From assembly GCF_019443085.1 (NCBI RefSeq), contig NZ_JAHZIL010000003.1, forward strand, positions 310,001 through 374,000: a stretch of 64,000 nt of DNA, read 5' to 3'. The position numbers were made by a program, and so were the translations under genes. The notes beneath the pieces are model-generated. The model did no database searches. It was not told the DNA's origin and worked only from the letters and a program-made list of their open reading frames with translations. Shown in pieces: positions 8,834 to 17,443 of the stretch (the first letter of the stretch is position 1; each line of letters starts with the position of its first letter). The DNA comes from Marinobacter sp. F4218. GTDB taxonomy: Bacteria > Pseudomonadota > Gammaproteobacteria > Pseudomonadales > Oleiphilaceae.

Positions 8834-10174
8834 TCAGCGCTCCAGGATGGCAGTAACCCCCTGACCACCGGCCGCACAAATGGAAATCAGGCCGCGCCCA
8901 GTGCCCTTCTCTTCGAGCAACTTCGCGAGGGTGGCGACGATGCGCCCACCGGTAGCGGCAAACGGATGTCCTGCTGCGAGACTGCTGCCCTTGACGTTGA
9001 GCTTGGAGCGATCAATGCTCCCCAGAGGCTTATCAAGACCCAGGCGGTCCTTACAGAACTCCGGATCTTCCCAGGCCTTGAGCGTGGACAGCACCTGCGA
9101 GGCAAAGGCCTCGTGAATCTCGTAAAAGTCAAAATCCTGAAGGCTCAACCCGGCTTTATCCAGCATTCTCGGTACCGCGTATGCCGGCGCCATGAGCAAG
9201 CCTTCTTTCTTCTCCACAAAATCCACCGCTGCGACCTCAGAGAAGGTCAACCAGGCTTTGACCTCGTAGTTGTTCGCTTTGGCCCATTCCTCACTGGCTA
9301 GCAGCACACAGGACGCCCCGTCGGTCAGGGCGGTGCTGTTGGCCGCGGTCATGGTGCCGTTGTCGCGGTCGAAACAGGGTTTCAGGGTGGCCAGTTTCTC
9401 CAGCGAAGTATCCGGGCGCAGTATGTTATCCCGCTCCAGACCGGCCAGGGGTGTCATCAGATCTACGAAGAAGCCCTCTTCATAGGCCTTTGCCAGCTTA
9501 TGATGGCTCTCCATCGCCAACTGGTCCTGATCTTCACGGGCAATTCCCCACTCCCGAGCTGTCACCTGGGCATGGTCCCCCATGGACATACCGGTACGAG
9601 GCTCCCCGTTCTCCGGAAACTCAGGAACCAGGTGCCCCGGACGGAAGCGAGCAAGTATCTTCAGCCGCTCTTTTGCCGTCTTCGCCCGGTTGAGATCCAG
9701 AAGGATCTCCCGCAGCCCCTCGCCCACGCCAATCGGGGCATCGGACGTGGTGTCCGCACCGCCGGCAATACCGCATTCGATCTGCCCCAGAGCGATCTTG
9801 TTAGCTACCAGAATGGCCGCCTCGAGCCCCGTACCACAGGCCTGCTGAATGTCGTAGGCCGGCGTCTCAGGCGCCAGGCCGCAACTGAGCACCGATTCCC
9901 GGGTCAGATTGAAGTCGCGGGAATGCTTGATCACCGCACCGGCAGCCACTTCACCGAGACGCTGCCCCTGAAGGCTGTAGCGATCAACCAGGCCCCGCAG
10001 CGCGGAGGTCAGCAATTCCTGGTTGCTGATCTTGCTGTAGGCGGTATTCGATTTGGCGAACGGAATCCGGTTACCACCAATAATGGCAACACGACGGACG
10101 CCATTGCTGGAGGACGCGGACTTTTTTGCCGGTGCGGGCGCTTTCTTTTGAGTGGTTTTCGATGCCTGTGCCAT
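8834..10174 (-). CDS. Thiolase, acetyl-CoA C-acetyltransferase (FadI/FadA2-like)
   Basis: A thiolase-fold enzyme that either cleaves 3-ketoacyl-CoA or condenses two acyl-CoA molecules. At 446 residues it has the nucleophilic cysteine 113 in QQACGTGLEA, the histidine motif GHPFAATGG, and the second catalytic cysteine in the C-terminal CAAGGQG. The first 24 residues are a Lys/Ala/Pro/Ser-rich tail absent from most thiolases, so an internal start is possible, but no better ribosome site is obvious. It is divergent from the large FabG at 10354, a pairing known in mycobacteria (fadA2/fabG4). Whether it acts in beta-oxidation or synthesis cannot be told from sequence. Confidence 0.9.
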   Translation of the reverse strand: MAQASKTTQKKAPAPAKKSASSSNGVRRVAIIGGNRIPFAKSNTAYSKISNQELLTSALRGLVDRYSLQGQRLGEVAAGAVIKHSRDFNLTRESVLSCGLAPETPAYDIQQACGTGLEAAILVANKIALGQIECGIAGGADTTSDAPIGVGEGLREILLDLNRAKTAKERLKILARFRPGHLVPEFPENGEPRTGMSMGDHAQVTAREWGIAREDQDQLAMESHHKLAKAYEEGFFVDLMTPLAGLERDNILRPDTSLEKLATLKPCFDRDNGTMTAANSTALTDGASCVLLASEEWAKANNYEVKAWLTFSEVAAVDFVEKKEGLLMAPAYAVPRMLDKAGLSLQDFDFYEIHEAFASQVLSTLKAWEDPEFCKDRLGLDKPLGSIDRSKLNVKGSSLAAGHPFAATGGRIVATLAKLLEEKGTGRGLISICAAGGQGVTAILER

Positions 10175-10210
10175 GATGATGTCCTTGCTGGAAGTGTTTA
10201 ACCTGAAAGC

Positions 10211-10258
10211 AGTCTAACCCGAAAGACTAGTCGCTCATTGGCATGCCTGACAATGAGC
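10211..10258. promoter_or_regulatory. Two dyads in the divergent thiolase/FabG promoter region
   Basis: Two inverted repeats lie in the 179 nt between the divergent genes. The first is AGTCT-N8-AGACT (10211-10228). The second is GCTCATTG at 10233-10240 with CAATGAGC at 10251-10258 (10-nt centre). Their size fits operators of a dimeric repressor such as a TetR-family lipid regulator. The regulator identity is inference; none is encoded next door. Confidence 0.5.
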
Positions 10259-10353
10259 CCCATGCGTTGAGTCAATACAAAAACTGGCCGATTCTTTACC
10301 CTGTAGGTCGATTCGCATCCAAGATGCCCCATAGCAACCACAAGGAAGAACCT

Positions 10354-11760
10354 ATGTCTGACCTCTACCTTAAATTCGTCAATACGCCGGTGGGCAAGAC
10401 CGCTGCCCAATCGCTGGGCCTGCCCTCCCCGGTTCCGCTTAAACGTCTGCAGCGCCCGGACCAGCCGTTTATCGAGGGTGACGTGCTCATCGGTGCCGGC
10501 ACCGGCGGTAAAGTCGTTTCAACACTGGGCAGCATTCTGGGCGCCAGTGCGGCTAACCTGCATCATGCCGCCGGCGTGGATTCGCTCACAGACTCGGCAA
10601 AGGCGGGCAACAAGGCCAAAGCGCTGGACCTGTCCCAGAGCGTCGAGCAGACCTTTTCCGCCCTGATCTTCGACGCCACCGGCCTCAAGAATCCCGACGA
10701 ACTGAGAGCGGTGTACGACTTCTTCCATCCGACCATCAAGAAACTCACTGGCAATGCTCGGGTCCTGGTGATTGGCCAGAACCCGAGCACTTGCCGGAAA
10801 GCACCCCAGGCCGCCGCCCAGCAAGCCCTGGAAGGATTCGTGCGAAGCGTCGGCAAGGAGATCGGAAAGAAAGGCTCAACCGCTAACCTCGTCCGGATAG
10901 CGCCCGGAGCAGAGAAACAGCTGGACTCTACCGTTCGCTTTTTCCTGTCCGTCCGTTCTGCCTATGTTTCGGGCCAGGTTGTCCGCGTCGGTAAGAGCAC
11001 AGCCGCGCCGGCCACCAGTCCGGTTAACCCCCTGACCGGCAAGGTCGCGCTGGTAACCGGCGCTTCACGCGGAATCGGCGCCGCCATTGCCCAGACTCTG
11101 GCCCGGGACGGCGCCACCGTGGTTGGACTGGATATCCCTCCTGCGATGGCCGAACTGCAGAAGGTGACCGATGCCATCAACGGCAAGGCCCTGGCCTGCG
11201 ACATCACTGACAAGGCTGCGCCCAAGCTGATTGCGGATTTCATCCAGGAACACTTCGAGGGTGTCGATCTGGTCATCCACAACGCCGGCATCACCCGCGA
11301 CAAGACCCTCGGCAATATGCCCGAGCATTTCTGGGACATGACCATTGCCGTCAATCTGAGTGCTGAAGAGTTCATTGACGAAGAACTGGCTCACCGGGAA
11401 TTGCTGCGCGAAAACGGACGTATTGTGTGCATTTCTTCCATCAGCGGGATTGCCGGAAACTTCGGGCAGACCAACTACTCAACAGCCAAGAGCGGCGTCA
11501 TTGGTTACGTGGAAGCGATGGCGAAACAGTTGAAGAATGGCATCACCATCAACGCCATTGCTCCGGGGTTCATCGAAACCCAGATGACCGCATCAATGCC
11601 GATGACCATCCGAGAAGCTGGCCGACGAATGAACAGCCTGTCCCAGGGCGGCCTGCCTGTCGATGTTGCCGAAGCCATTGCCTGGTACTGCAATCCGGCA
11701 TCCAATGGTGTCAATGGCAACGTGGTGAGGGTTTGCGGCCAGTCGCTGATTGGCAAGTAG
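10354..11760 (+). CDS. High-molecular-weight 3-oxoacyl reductase (FabG4-like SDR)
   Basis: A 468-residue reductase of 3-oxoacyl-ACP or -CoA. The first 210 residues form an N-terminal domain with degenerate nucleotide-fold character, and the C-terminal half is a classical SDR: TGASRGIG cofactor loop, NNAG-equivalent HNAGITRD, and catalytic Ser/Tyr/Lys (SSISGIAG, NYSTAKSG). Ordinary FabG is about 245 residues, so this is the large HMwFabG type described in mycobacteria. The start at 10354 (MSDLYLKF) is chosen because AAGGAAGAA lies just upstream; the ORF open further upstream has no such site. It is divergent from a thiolase, suggesting joint use in fatty-acyl metabolism. Confidence 0.9.
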   Translation: MSDLYLKFVNTPVGKTAAQSLGLPSPVPLKRLQRPDQPFIEGDVLIGAGTGGKVVSTLGSILGASAANLHHAAGVDSLTDSAKAGNKAKALDLSQSVEQTFSALIFDATGLKNPDELRAVYDFFHPTIKKLTGNARVLVIGQNPSTCRKAPQAAAQQALEGFVRSVGKEIGKKGSTANLVRIAPGAEKQLDSTVRFFLSVRSAYVSGQVVRVGKSTAAPATSPVNPLTGKVALVTGASRGIGAAIAQTLARDGATVVGLDIPPAMAELQKVTDAINGKALACDITDKAAPKLIADFIQEHFEGVDLVIHNAGITRDKTLGNMPEHFWDMTIAVNLSAEEFIDEELAHRELLRENGRIVCISSISGIAGNFGQTNYSTAKSGVIGYVEAMAKQLKNGITINAIAPGFIETQMTASMPMTIREAGRRMNSLSQGGLPVDVAEAIAWYCNPASNGVNGNVVRVCGQSLIGK

Positions 11761-11767
11761 GCAATAA

Positions 11768-11795
11768 AAAAGGCAGGCCCGAGGGCCTGCCTTTT
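11768..11795. terminator. Bidirectional terminator between fabG and the tRNA operon
   Basis: AAAAGGCAGGCC pairs perfectly with GGCCTGCCTTTT over a 4-nt loop, giving U-runs on both strands. It can end the plus-strand reductase and the minus-strand tRNA operon. Confidence 0.88.
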
Positions 11796-11804
11796 CAGGA
11801 ATTC

Positions 11805-11880
11805 TGGTGGGTGGTGCAGGGATCGAACCTGCGACCCTCGCCTTGTAAGGGCGATGCTCTCCCAGCTGAGCTAACCACCC
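11805..11880 (-). tRNA. tRNA-Val (TAC), copy 1
   Basis: 76 nt with encoded CCA, anticodon TAC in CCTTACAAGG, acceptor GGGTGGT/ACCACCC. The T-stem is GCAGG/CCTGC. It is the last gene of a Val-Asp-Val operon read on the minus strand. Confidence 0.96.
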
Positions 11881-11890
11881 GGGAATAAAA

Positions 11891-11967
11891 TGGCGGAGCG
11901 GACGGGACTCGAACCCGCGACCCCCGGCGTGACAGGCCGGTATTCTAACCAACTGAACTACCGCTCC
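11891..11967 (-). tRNA. tRNA-Asp (GTC)
   Basis: 77 nt with encoded CCA, anticodon GTC in CCTGTCACG, acceptor GGAGCGG/CCGCTCC with G73 as required for aspartate identity. Close in sequence to E. coli tRNA-Asp. Middle gene of the operon. Confidence 0.97.
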
Positions 11968-12036
11968 GCATCAATTCTGACCCTGAGGGTCCGAACCTAA
12001 AACCGGATGGGGTGATCCGGTGATGCACTTTGAAAG

Positions 12037-12112
12037 TGGTGGGTGGTACTGGGATCGAACCAGTGACCCTCGCCTTGTAAGGGCGATGCTCTCCCAGCTG
12101 AGCTAACCACCC
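12037..12112 (-). tRNA. tRNA-Val (TAC), copy 2
   Basis: 76 nt with encoded CCA and anticodon TAC. Identical to the other Val gene except in the T-stem, here ACTGG/CCAGT, where two base pairs differ and both changes are compensated. First gene of the operon. Confidence 0.96.
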
Positions 12113-12215
12113 ACTTTCGGGCTTTCCATCTTGGAAACCTTTCAAAGGCCCTCACTTGCAACGCCAGGCGCTGATTGCCGAAGCAGACTTGCTGTCTCGA
12201 CCAAGTGAGACGCGC

Positions 12216-12243
12216 ATTTTAAGCATTTCACTGACGGTGTCAA
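12216..12243 (-). promoter_or_regulatory. Sigma-70 promoter of the Val-Asp-Val tRNA operon
   Basis: On the minus strand TTGACA, 16-nt spacer, TAAAAT, then a GCGCG discriminator. It lies about 100 nt above the first tRNA. Confidence 0.8.
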
Positions 12244-12313
12244 ATGTTTTCCGGGAAAAACCCTAAAAAACTTCCAACCCCTTAAGAATCGGGCATTTTT
12301 TAAGCAATCAGTA

Positions 12314-12568
12314 TTATTTGACAACCGTCTTCCGAGAGCTTTTGACAACCTTTAAATTCGATCGCCCCTGCCCCGCCTGCTCGGCTTTCTGGCGCAACGA
12401 CAGCTCGCTGACTTTGGAGCGCCGATGCTCCGGAACCGCACGATTGGCCAGCGAGCAATTCAGCTCATCCAGCCGTTTCCGGACATCTTTCCAGGCGCCC
12501 TGCAACTGAGGCACTACCTCGTCGGCAAGCTTCTCGAGCCGGCCCTGTAACGAATCCTTAAAGGACAT
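12314..12568 (-). CDS. Small basic protein of unknown function
   Basis: 84 residues, not recognised. It is predicted helical in the first half (SLQGRLEKLADEVVPQLQGAWKDVRKRLDEL) and has a Lys/Arg-rich tail ending KSSRKTVVK, with no signal peptide or membrane segment. The ATG has AGGAAG upstream at good spacing. It sits alone between the tRNA promoter and a lipoprotein gene, 103 nt from the latter on the same strand. A nucleic-acid-binding role would fit the basic tail but is only a guess. Absence of homology information limits confidence that it is expressed. Confidence 0.55.
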   Translation of the reverse strand: MSFKDSLQGRLEKLADEVVPQLQGAWKDVRKRLDELNCSLANRAVPEHRRSKVSELSLRQKAEQAGQGRSNLKVVKSSRKTVVK

Positions 12569-12671
12569 GGTTTTGACTTCCTGAATGTTTCAACCGATGT
12601 CAGTGTAGTAACCGTAACCCGACTCGACAATTGTGAAATCGATCACATTCCCTGTCGCTTGGGCCAATCCG

Positions 12672-13565
12672 TCAAAAGATCCACCAGCCTCCACCCGATT
12701 CCGCTTCTTCCCGGCGCTCCCGCTCGAGCTCGAGCTGCGCGTACTCCCGTTCGAGCTGCTCCATCTTTTCCTCGGATTCCAGGGGAACCGTGGGGCCACC
12801 ACCGAAAGGCCAGAACCAGGACGCTGATTCGTATTTGCCCTCTTCTTTCAGGCGTTCAATTTCCAGTTCCCGCTCCTCTTCCAGCATCACCATCTTGCGC
12901 TCGTAGTCCATGTCCTCGTTGGTCTCAACGATCGAGGTCGCCGCATGGTTTGGGGCGAGGAGATCGCTGTTGAGGAAGCGTGTGCTGACAATCTCACCCG
13001 CCTGCATGGCATACCGCCGTGTAACCAGCTGCAAGTCGCCCTGGGCCAGCGGATGCTCTGGATCCAGATCCGGATGGGCCTGTTCGGGCTCCGTCAGTTC
13101 GTTGTAACGCAAGTAGTAGATCTTCCCTGGCTCAACCCTCAGGGCAGCGTCGGCAATCAGACTCAGGCTGAACGAGTTCAGGCCTTCCAGTCCCAGCAGC
13201 GGGCGCCGCATGGCAATGTGCCGCTCGCCCGGGCTGACTTCAAGCCAGGTATAGCTGTCGTTGCGAATATTGAAATAGTGCTTGTCGTCGATGTAGACGC
13301 TGGGGGATTCGATTTCATCGGCCGCCCATTGGGAGTGGGTGCGATAGAAGTAGAGCAGAGCGTTCTCCCGGTCCCATTCATCGTCAGGGATGTGTACGAA
13401 ATCGGGACCAGAGACCGGGTGCAGGAACGCGCCCACGCTCTTGCCGATGGACTGATAGATCGTACAACCGGAGCTGAGCAGCAGCACTGACGCAAGCAGG
13501 ACCCTGGCGGCCAGCGCAGGCAACGAGATACCAGCCGAAACGGCTGGGGGCGTTTGGGTTTTCAT
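12672..13565 (-). CDS. Lipoprotein with DUF2846-like domain and charged coiled-coil tail
   Basis: 297 residues. A hydrophobic leader ends in the lipobox LSSGC (cysteine about residue 34). Residues 55-170 resemble the DUF2846-type envelope domain: a NALLYFYRTHSQWAADEIESPSVYIDD start, and VSPGERHIAMRRP and VEPGKIYYLRYNE strands typical of that fold. The C-terminal 80 residues are a highly charged helical region (MLEEERELEIERLKEEG, MEQLEREYAQLELERERREE) ending GGWWIF. Function unknown; probably anchored in the outer membrane facing the periplasm. It is a monocistronic minus-strand gene. Confidence 0.75.
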   Translation of the reverse strand: MKTQTPPAVSAGISLPALAARVLLASVLLLSSGCTIYQSIGKSVGAFLHPVSGPDFVHIPDDEWDRENALLYFYRTHSQWAADEIESPSVYIDDKHYFNIRNDSYTWLEVSPGERHIAMRRPLLGLEGLNSFSLSLIADAALRVEPGKIYYLRYNELTEPEQAHPDLDPEHPLAQGDLQLVTRRYAMQAGEIVSTRFLNSDLLAPNHAATSIVETNEDMDYERKMVMLEEERELEIERLKEEGKYESASWFWPFGGGPTVPLESEEKMEQLEREYAQLELERERREEAESGGGWWIF

Positions 13566-13701
13566 TGTTGTTCACTCTTCATCTTTCCGCGAGTAGCCTG
13601 ATGATAACAACTGCTCGCGGTCAGAAATGAGAGCTACCGCAAAGGGATGAATACAATCCGTTACAAACGACCCAAGCGCCGGGGGACCCCGTTCCCAAGC
13701 C

Positions 13702-14667
13702 TCAGTTGCGGGACACCTGAGATCGCAGCATGTTCACTTCTTCAGACAGACGAACCAGGCGCGACGTCATTTGGGCCCTGGAAGAGTCTATTGCCTGAAC
13801 CGTGCGCTTGAGACTTGCCACCTCGTTCTGCAGCGACCTGACACTGCTCTCGCCAGCAAAGCCATCCGACGTCTTTTCAAGGGCGGTGATACGGCCTTCC
13901 ATGCCGCTGATGCCCAACTTCTGTTCCTGCTCGAAACGACGGATGCGATTATCAATCACCTGATCCACATCAGCCATCTGCTGACTGAGGCTGGTCAACT
14001 GATCCGTGGCCTGCCGCGTGGATTCCTGAAGTGCAACGATGGACGTTTGGGTCTGTTCTTTCAGCGCGGCAATGTCGGCGGACAATGAACGGTTCACCTG
14101 ATCGACCGAGGTTTCCAGCGCTGCCAGCGCCTCCGCGTTTTCTGCGAGGCCCTGTTCGATGGCGGACAACCGTTCCTGATGCTCATTCAATCGCGCCTTG
14201 TTCCGCTCATTTGCCACGACCCACAGCTTCCCGATTTCGCTGTTGGCAGATTTCAGAGCTTTGTCATGGGCCGCAATCTGCTCCGAAAGCGAGGCGCCAC
14301 GTTCCTGCAGACTTTCTCCGGTTTCCGACAGCTCCCCTTCGAATCGAGCCAGCGCCAGCTTGCTTTGCCGGGCCCAATAATCCGCCTCCTCCAACTGCCC
14401 TTCCAGAGCCTCGATCCTTTGATTCTGCGAATACCAGCCGCCGAGTGCGGCCCCGGCAACCGCAATTAAAACGAGCCACAAAAGCGACTTTCCGCCACGG
14501 CCGGCGCCCTTTCCCCCTCCCTTTCCGGAACCATCATCCCTGGACGGCTTCCTTCCACCACCCCGGGAGGAGCCTTCTGTTTTTGCCTGCTCCGAATCCC
14601 CGCGCTCGGCGCGGATAATCGGGGTCTCGGATCTGAGTTCATCGTCATCTGGGCGGATTGGTTCCAT
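13702..14667 (-). CDS. Single-pass membrane protein with long periplasmic coiled coil
   Basis: 321 residues, not assigned to a named family. The N-terminal 60 residues are cytoplasmic, charged and Gly-rich (RGGGRKPSRDD, GKGGGKGAGRGGK). One membrane segment follows (about 63-80, LLWLVLIAVAGAALGGW), then about 230 residues of almost uninterrupted coiled coil (RIEALEGQLEEADYWARQ, LSEQIAAHDKALKSANSE, ending RLVRLSEEVNMLRSQVSRN). The topology is like HemX- or chain-determinant-style membrane coiled-coil proteins, but no catalytic domain exists. It is divergent from purE. A structural or tethering role in the envelope is inference. Confidence 0.75.
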   Translation of the reverse strand: MEPIRPDDDELRSETPIIRAERGDSEQAKTEGSSRGGGRKPSRDDGSGKGGGKGAGRGGKSLLWLVLIAVAGAALGGWYSQNQRIEALEGQLEEADYWARQSKLALARFEGELSETGESLQERGASLSEQIAAHDKALKSANSEIGKLWVVANERNKARLNEHQERLSAIEQGLAENAEALAALETSVDQVNRSLSADIAALKEQTQTSIVALQESTRQATDQLTSLSQQMADVDQVIDNRIRRFEQEQKLGISGMEGRITALEKTSDGFAGESSVRSLQNEVASLKRTVQAIDSSRAQMTSRLVRLSEEVNMLRSQVSRN

Positions 14668-14788
14668 TACAACTCCTGAATATGGACGGGCCTTACCTCA
14701 AGACCCGATAATACATGCACTTATAAACTTGGTGAAATGGAGCCCTGATTTTCCCGCGCGGGACAATTCGCGGAGCGGTCAGGCTTTG

Positions 14789-14817
14789 TTGCATGGTAAG
14801 TAGCCAAAACATACAAT
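14789..14817 (+). promoter_or_regulatory. Likely sigma-70 promoter of purEK
   Basis: TTGCAT, 17-nt spacer, TACAAT, ending 34 nt before the purE start. The -10 is good, the -35 only partial. No clear PurR-type palindrome is seen around it. Confidence 0.5.
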
Positions 14818-14851
14818 GGCCGGCTTTCCAATTATCACAGGACCGTTGCTT

Positions 14852-15343
14852 ATGCAGCCGCTTGTAGGACTCATCATGGGCTCCAAATCGGACTGGCCCA
14901 CTATGGAACACGCCGCGCAGATGCTTGAGAAGCTTGGCGTCGCCTACGAAACCAAAGTGGTCTCGGCTCACCGCACGCCCGACCTGCTGTTCGATTATGC
15001 CAAGACTGCCTCGGACCGGGGCCTGAAAGTGATTATTGCCGGTGCCGGCGGTGCCGCACACCTTCCGGGCATGGTCGCCTCACAAACCTCCCTGCCGGTT
15101 CTGGGGGTTCCTGTCCAGTCCAAGGCACTCAACGGTCTCGACTCGCTGCTATCCATTGTCCAGATGCCGGGCGGCATTGCGGTAGGCACCCTGGCCATTG
15201 GCAAAGCGGGGGCAACCAATGCCGGCCTGCTGGCCGCCCAGATTGTGGGCACCGCCAACGACGACGTTCGCAAGGCCGTTGACGCATTCAGGGCCTCCCA
15301 GACGCAAACGGTTCTGGACAACCCGGACCCGAGGCAACAGTAA
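14852..15343 (+). CDS. purE: PurE, N5-carboxyaminoimidazole ribonucleotide mutase
   Basis: Class I PurE moves the carboxyl group of N5-CAIR to give CAIR in purine synthesis. The signature [12 protein letters not shown] lies near the N-terminus, followed by SAHRTPD and [12 protein letters not shown] substrate-loop motifs. The start MQPLVGLIM at 14852 gives 163 residues, the usual length, and has AGGA upstream; an upstream in-frame ATG at 14816 adds 12 unlikely residues. The purK gene follows after 61 nt, the normal partner that makes N5-CAIR. Confidence 0.96.
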   Translation: MQPLVGLIMGSKSDWPTMEHAAQMLEKLGVAYETKVVSAHRTPDLLFDYAKTASDRGLKVIIAGAGGAAHLPGMVASQTSLPVLGVPVQSKALNGLDSLLSIVQMPGGIAVGTLAIGKAGATNAGLLAAQIVGTANDDVRKAVDAFRASQTQTVLDNPDPRQQ

Positions 15344-15404
15344 AACATTGCGACGTCGCTCGAACTGAACGCTTAATTTGCCGCACGATGGCAGGAGAAT
15401 GAAG

Positions 15405-16523
15405 ATGAGAATTGGTGTCTTAGGTGCAGGCCAACTTGGACGCATGCTCGCCCTCGCCGGTTACCCGCTGGCCAAGACCTTTGTTTTCTATGACATGTCA
15501 GGCAGCCCAAGCGCCGGACTCGGGGAAGTCATTATTGATCGCGAAGGGCAATATCAGGACGACTTCCTGTCACGGGTAGACCGTGTCACCTACGAATTCG
15601 AGCACCTGCCGGTGAGTGTAGCCGAGAAGCTGGCCGAAGTTAAACCGGTTCACCCCTGCCCACGCGCCCTTCAGGTCTGCCAGAACCGGGAACTGGAAAA
15701 GACGCTGTTCGGTCAACTGGGCATCCCCACCCCGGCGTGGCGAATCGCCGACAGCGCTGAATCTCTTCGGGCTGCAGCCGAAGAGCTTGGCTGCCCGGTT
15801 GTGGCGAAGTCCAACACGGAAGGGTATGACGGCAAGGGCCAGGCGGTACTCCGCAGTCCCGAGGATGCAGCCGACGCCTGGGCCTCTATCGGACACCCAC
15901 GGCTGATTGTCGAGAAATTTGTCGACTTCACCCGCGAAGTGTCCATGATCGCAGTGCGTGCAGAGGATGGGGACGTGGCCTTCTATCCGATGACGGAAAA
16001 CACCCATCACGAGGGCATTCTTCGATATTCCATCGCACCTGCGCCTGATCTGGACAGGTCGATCCAGGAAGATGCCGAGCGGCATATTCGTGCCTTACTG
16101 AACGAATTGAACTACGTTGGCGTACTGACTCTCGAGCTGTTCGAAACGGAAAACGGGCTGATTGCCAACGAAATGGCGCCGCGGGTCCACAACTCCGGTC
16201 ACTGGACCATCGAAGGCGCGATGACAAGCCAGTTCGAGAATCACATCCGGGCTATAAGCGGACACCCTCTCGGTAACACGGAACCGCGGGGCCTCAGCTG
16301 CATGATCAACATCATTGGTGAGCACGGTGAGCTGAACCGCATACTTGAACTGCCGTACGCGCATTTACACCTCTATAATAAGGGGGAGCGTCCGGGCCGA
16401 AAGCTTGGCCACGTAAACATTCTGGCAGACAGCTATGAGGAACTGGTCTGGCGCGTCCGTAACTGCGCACAGTTCCTTCCGGGCAGCCCGGAGTTTAAAA
16501 GTTCTTTAACACCAAGGGGTTGA
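15405..16523 (+). CDS. purK: PurK, N5-carboxyaminoimidazole ribonucleotide synthase
   Basis: An ATP-grasp enzyme that carboxylates AIR with bicarbonate. Residues 1-12 (MRIGVLGAGQLG) are the N-terminal nucleotide-fold loop. The ATP-grasp core includes VAKSNTEGYDGKGQ and ELFETENGLIANEMAPRVHNSGHWT, the latter being the PurK signature. The start is set at the second ATG (15405) because AGGAGA ends 7 nt before it but abuts the ATG at 15399. At 372 residues it has the family length. It forms purEK with the preceding gene. Confidence 0.95.
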   Translation: MRIGVLGAGQLGRMLALAGYPLAKTFVFYDMSGSPSAGLGEVIIDREGQYQDDFLSRVDRVTYEFEHLPVSVAEKLAEVKPVHPCPRALQVCQNRELEKTLFGQLGIPTPAWRIADSAESLRAAAEELGCPVVAKSNTEGYDGKGQAVLRSPEDAADAWASIGHPRLIVEKFVDFTREVSMIAVRAEDGDVAFYPMTENTHHEGILRYSIAPAPDLDRSIQEDAERHIRALLNELNYVGVLTLELFETENGLIANEMAPRVHNSGHWTIEGAMTSQFENHIRAISGHPLGNTEPRGLSCMINIIGEHGELNRILELPYAHLHLYNKGERPGRKLGHVNILADSYEELVWRVRNCAQFLPGSPEFKSSLTPRG

Positions 16524-16547
16524 TATAGCTCAAATCGCCCTTATATT
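16520..16547 (+). promoter_or_regulatory. Sigma-70 promoter of sodB overlapping the purK stop
   Basis: TTGATA (16520-16525), 16-nt spacer, TATATT (16542-16547). The -35 box contains the TGA stop codon of purK, so sodB has its own promoter despite the tight spacing. Confidence 0.75.
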
Positions 16548-16595
16548 GGCCCACTGTACATCCACATAAAACAGAGAGACAGGGAGAACGACCTC

Positions 16596-17174
16596 ATGGC
16601 ATTTGAACTTCCCGCACTACCCTATGAAAAGAACGCCCTGGAACCGCACATCTCCCAGGAAACCCTTGAGTACCATTATGGCAAACACCACAACACCTAT
16701 GTGACCAAGCTCAACGGCCTGGTCGAAGGTACGGACAATGCCAACAAATCTCTTGAAGACATTATCAAGAGTGCCAGCGGCCCGCTGTTCAACAACGCCG
16801 CACAGGTCTGGAACCACACCTTCTACTGGAACTGCCTGAGCCCGAATGGCGGTGGTGCACCGACTGGCGCTGCCAAGGACGCTATCGAGAAAGCGTTTGG
16901 TTCGTTCGAAGACTTCAAGAAAGAGTTCAACGACAAGGCCGCCAACAACTTCGGTTCTGGCTGGACCTGGCTCGTCAAGAAGGCCGACGGCAGCGTGGCC
17001 ATTGTTAACACCAGCAACGCGGAAACCCCGCTGACCGGTGCAGACAAGCCCGTACTGACCGTCGACGTGTGGGAGCACGCCTACTACATCGACTATCGCA
17101 ACTCCCGCCCGAACTATCTGGAAGCCTTCTGGAATCTGGTCAACTGGGATTTCGTAAACGAAAACCTGGCCTGA
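16596..17174 (+). CDS. sodB: SodB, iron superoxide dismutase
   Basis: Cytoplasmic enzyme that converts superoxide to peroxide and oxygen. The 192-residue protein has metal ligands at His27 (EYHYGKHH), the His in NNAAQVWNHTFYW, and the Asp and His in DVWEHAYYIDY. The segments WNHTFYWNCLSP and NNFGSGWTWL are typical of the Fe type rather than Mn type. Own promoter within the purK stop and a strong terminator downstream make it monocistronic. In many gammaproteobacteria sodB is controlled by iron through RyhB-like RNA; no such site can be shown here. Confidence 0.96.
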   Translation: MAFELPALPYEKNALEPHISQETLEYHYGKHHNTYVTKLNGLVEGTDNANKSLEDIIKSASGPLFNNAAQVWNHTFYWNCLSPNGGGAPTGAAKDAIEKAFGSFEDFKKEFNDKAANNFGSGWTWLVKKADGSVAIVNTSNAETPLTGADKPVLTVDVWEHAYYIDYRNSRPNYLEAFWNLVNWDFVNENLA

Positions 17175-17220
17175 TCAGACATGCAGAATGACTGACAGAC
17201 CGCAGCTGAAGACCGCTGCA

Positions 17221-17254
17221 ACACAAACGCCCGCGCCGTAGCGGGCGTTTGTGT
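17221..17254 (+). terminator. Strong hairpin terminator after sodB
   Basis: Fourteen-bp perfect arms (ACACAAACGCCCGC / GCGGGCGTTTGTGT) over a 6-nt loop, with the T-rich side inside the arm. It ends the sodB transcript 47 nt after the stop. Confidence 0.85.
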
Positions 17255-17443
17255 ATCCAGGGGAACGAAAACCTAACAAATTGATACACGCCCACCCTGC
17301 ATTCTCTGAAAAAATCGCCGATACTCAACGAGGTTACGCCGACTCTGGACCATACTTACAAGCCAGCCGGGCGCGTAGCTCCCGAAGTCTTGGAAATTAT
17401 GCGACCATGACCTCCCGAAGAAACGGATGACAAACAGGCCTGA

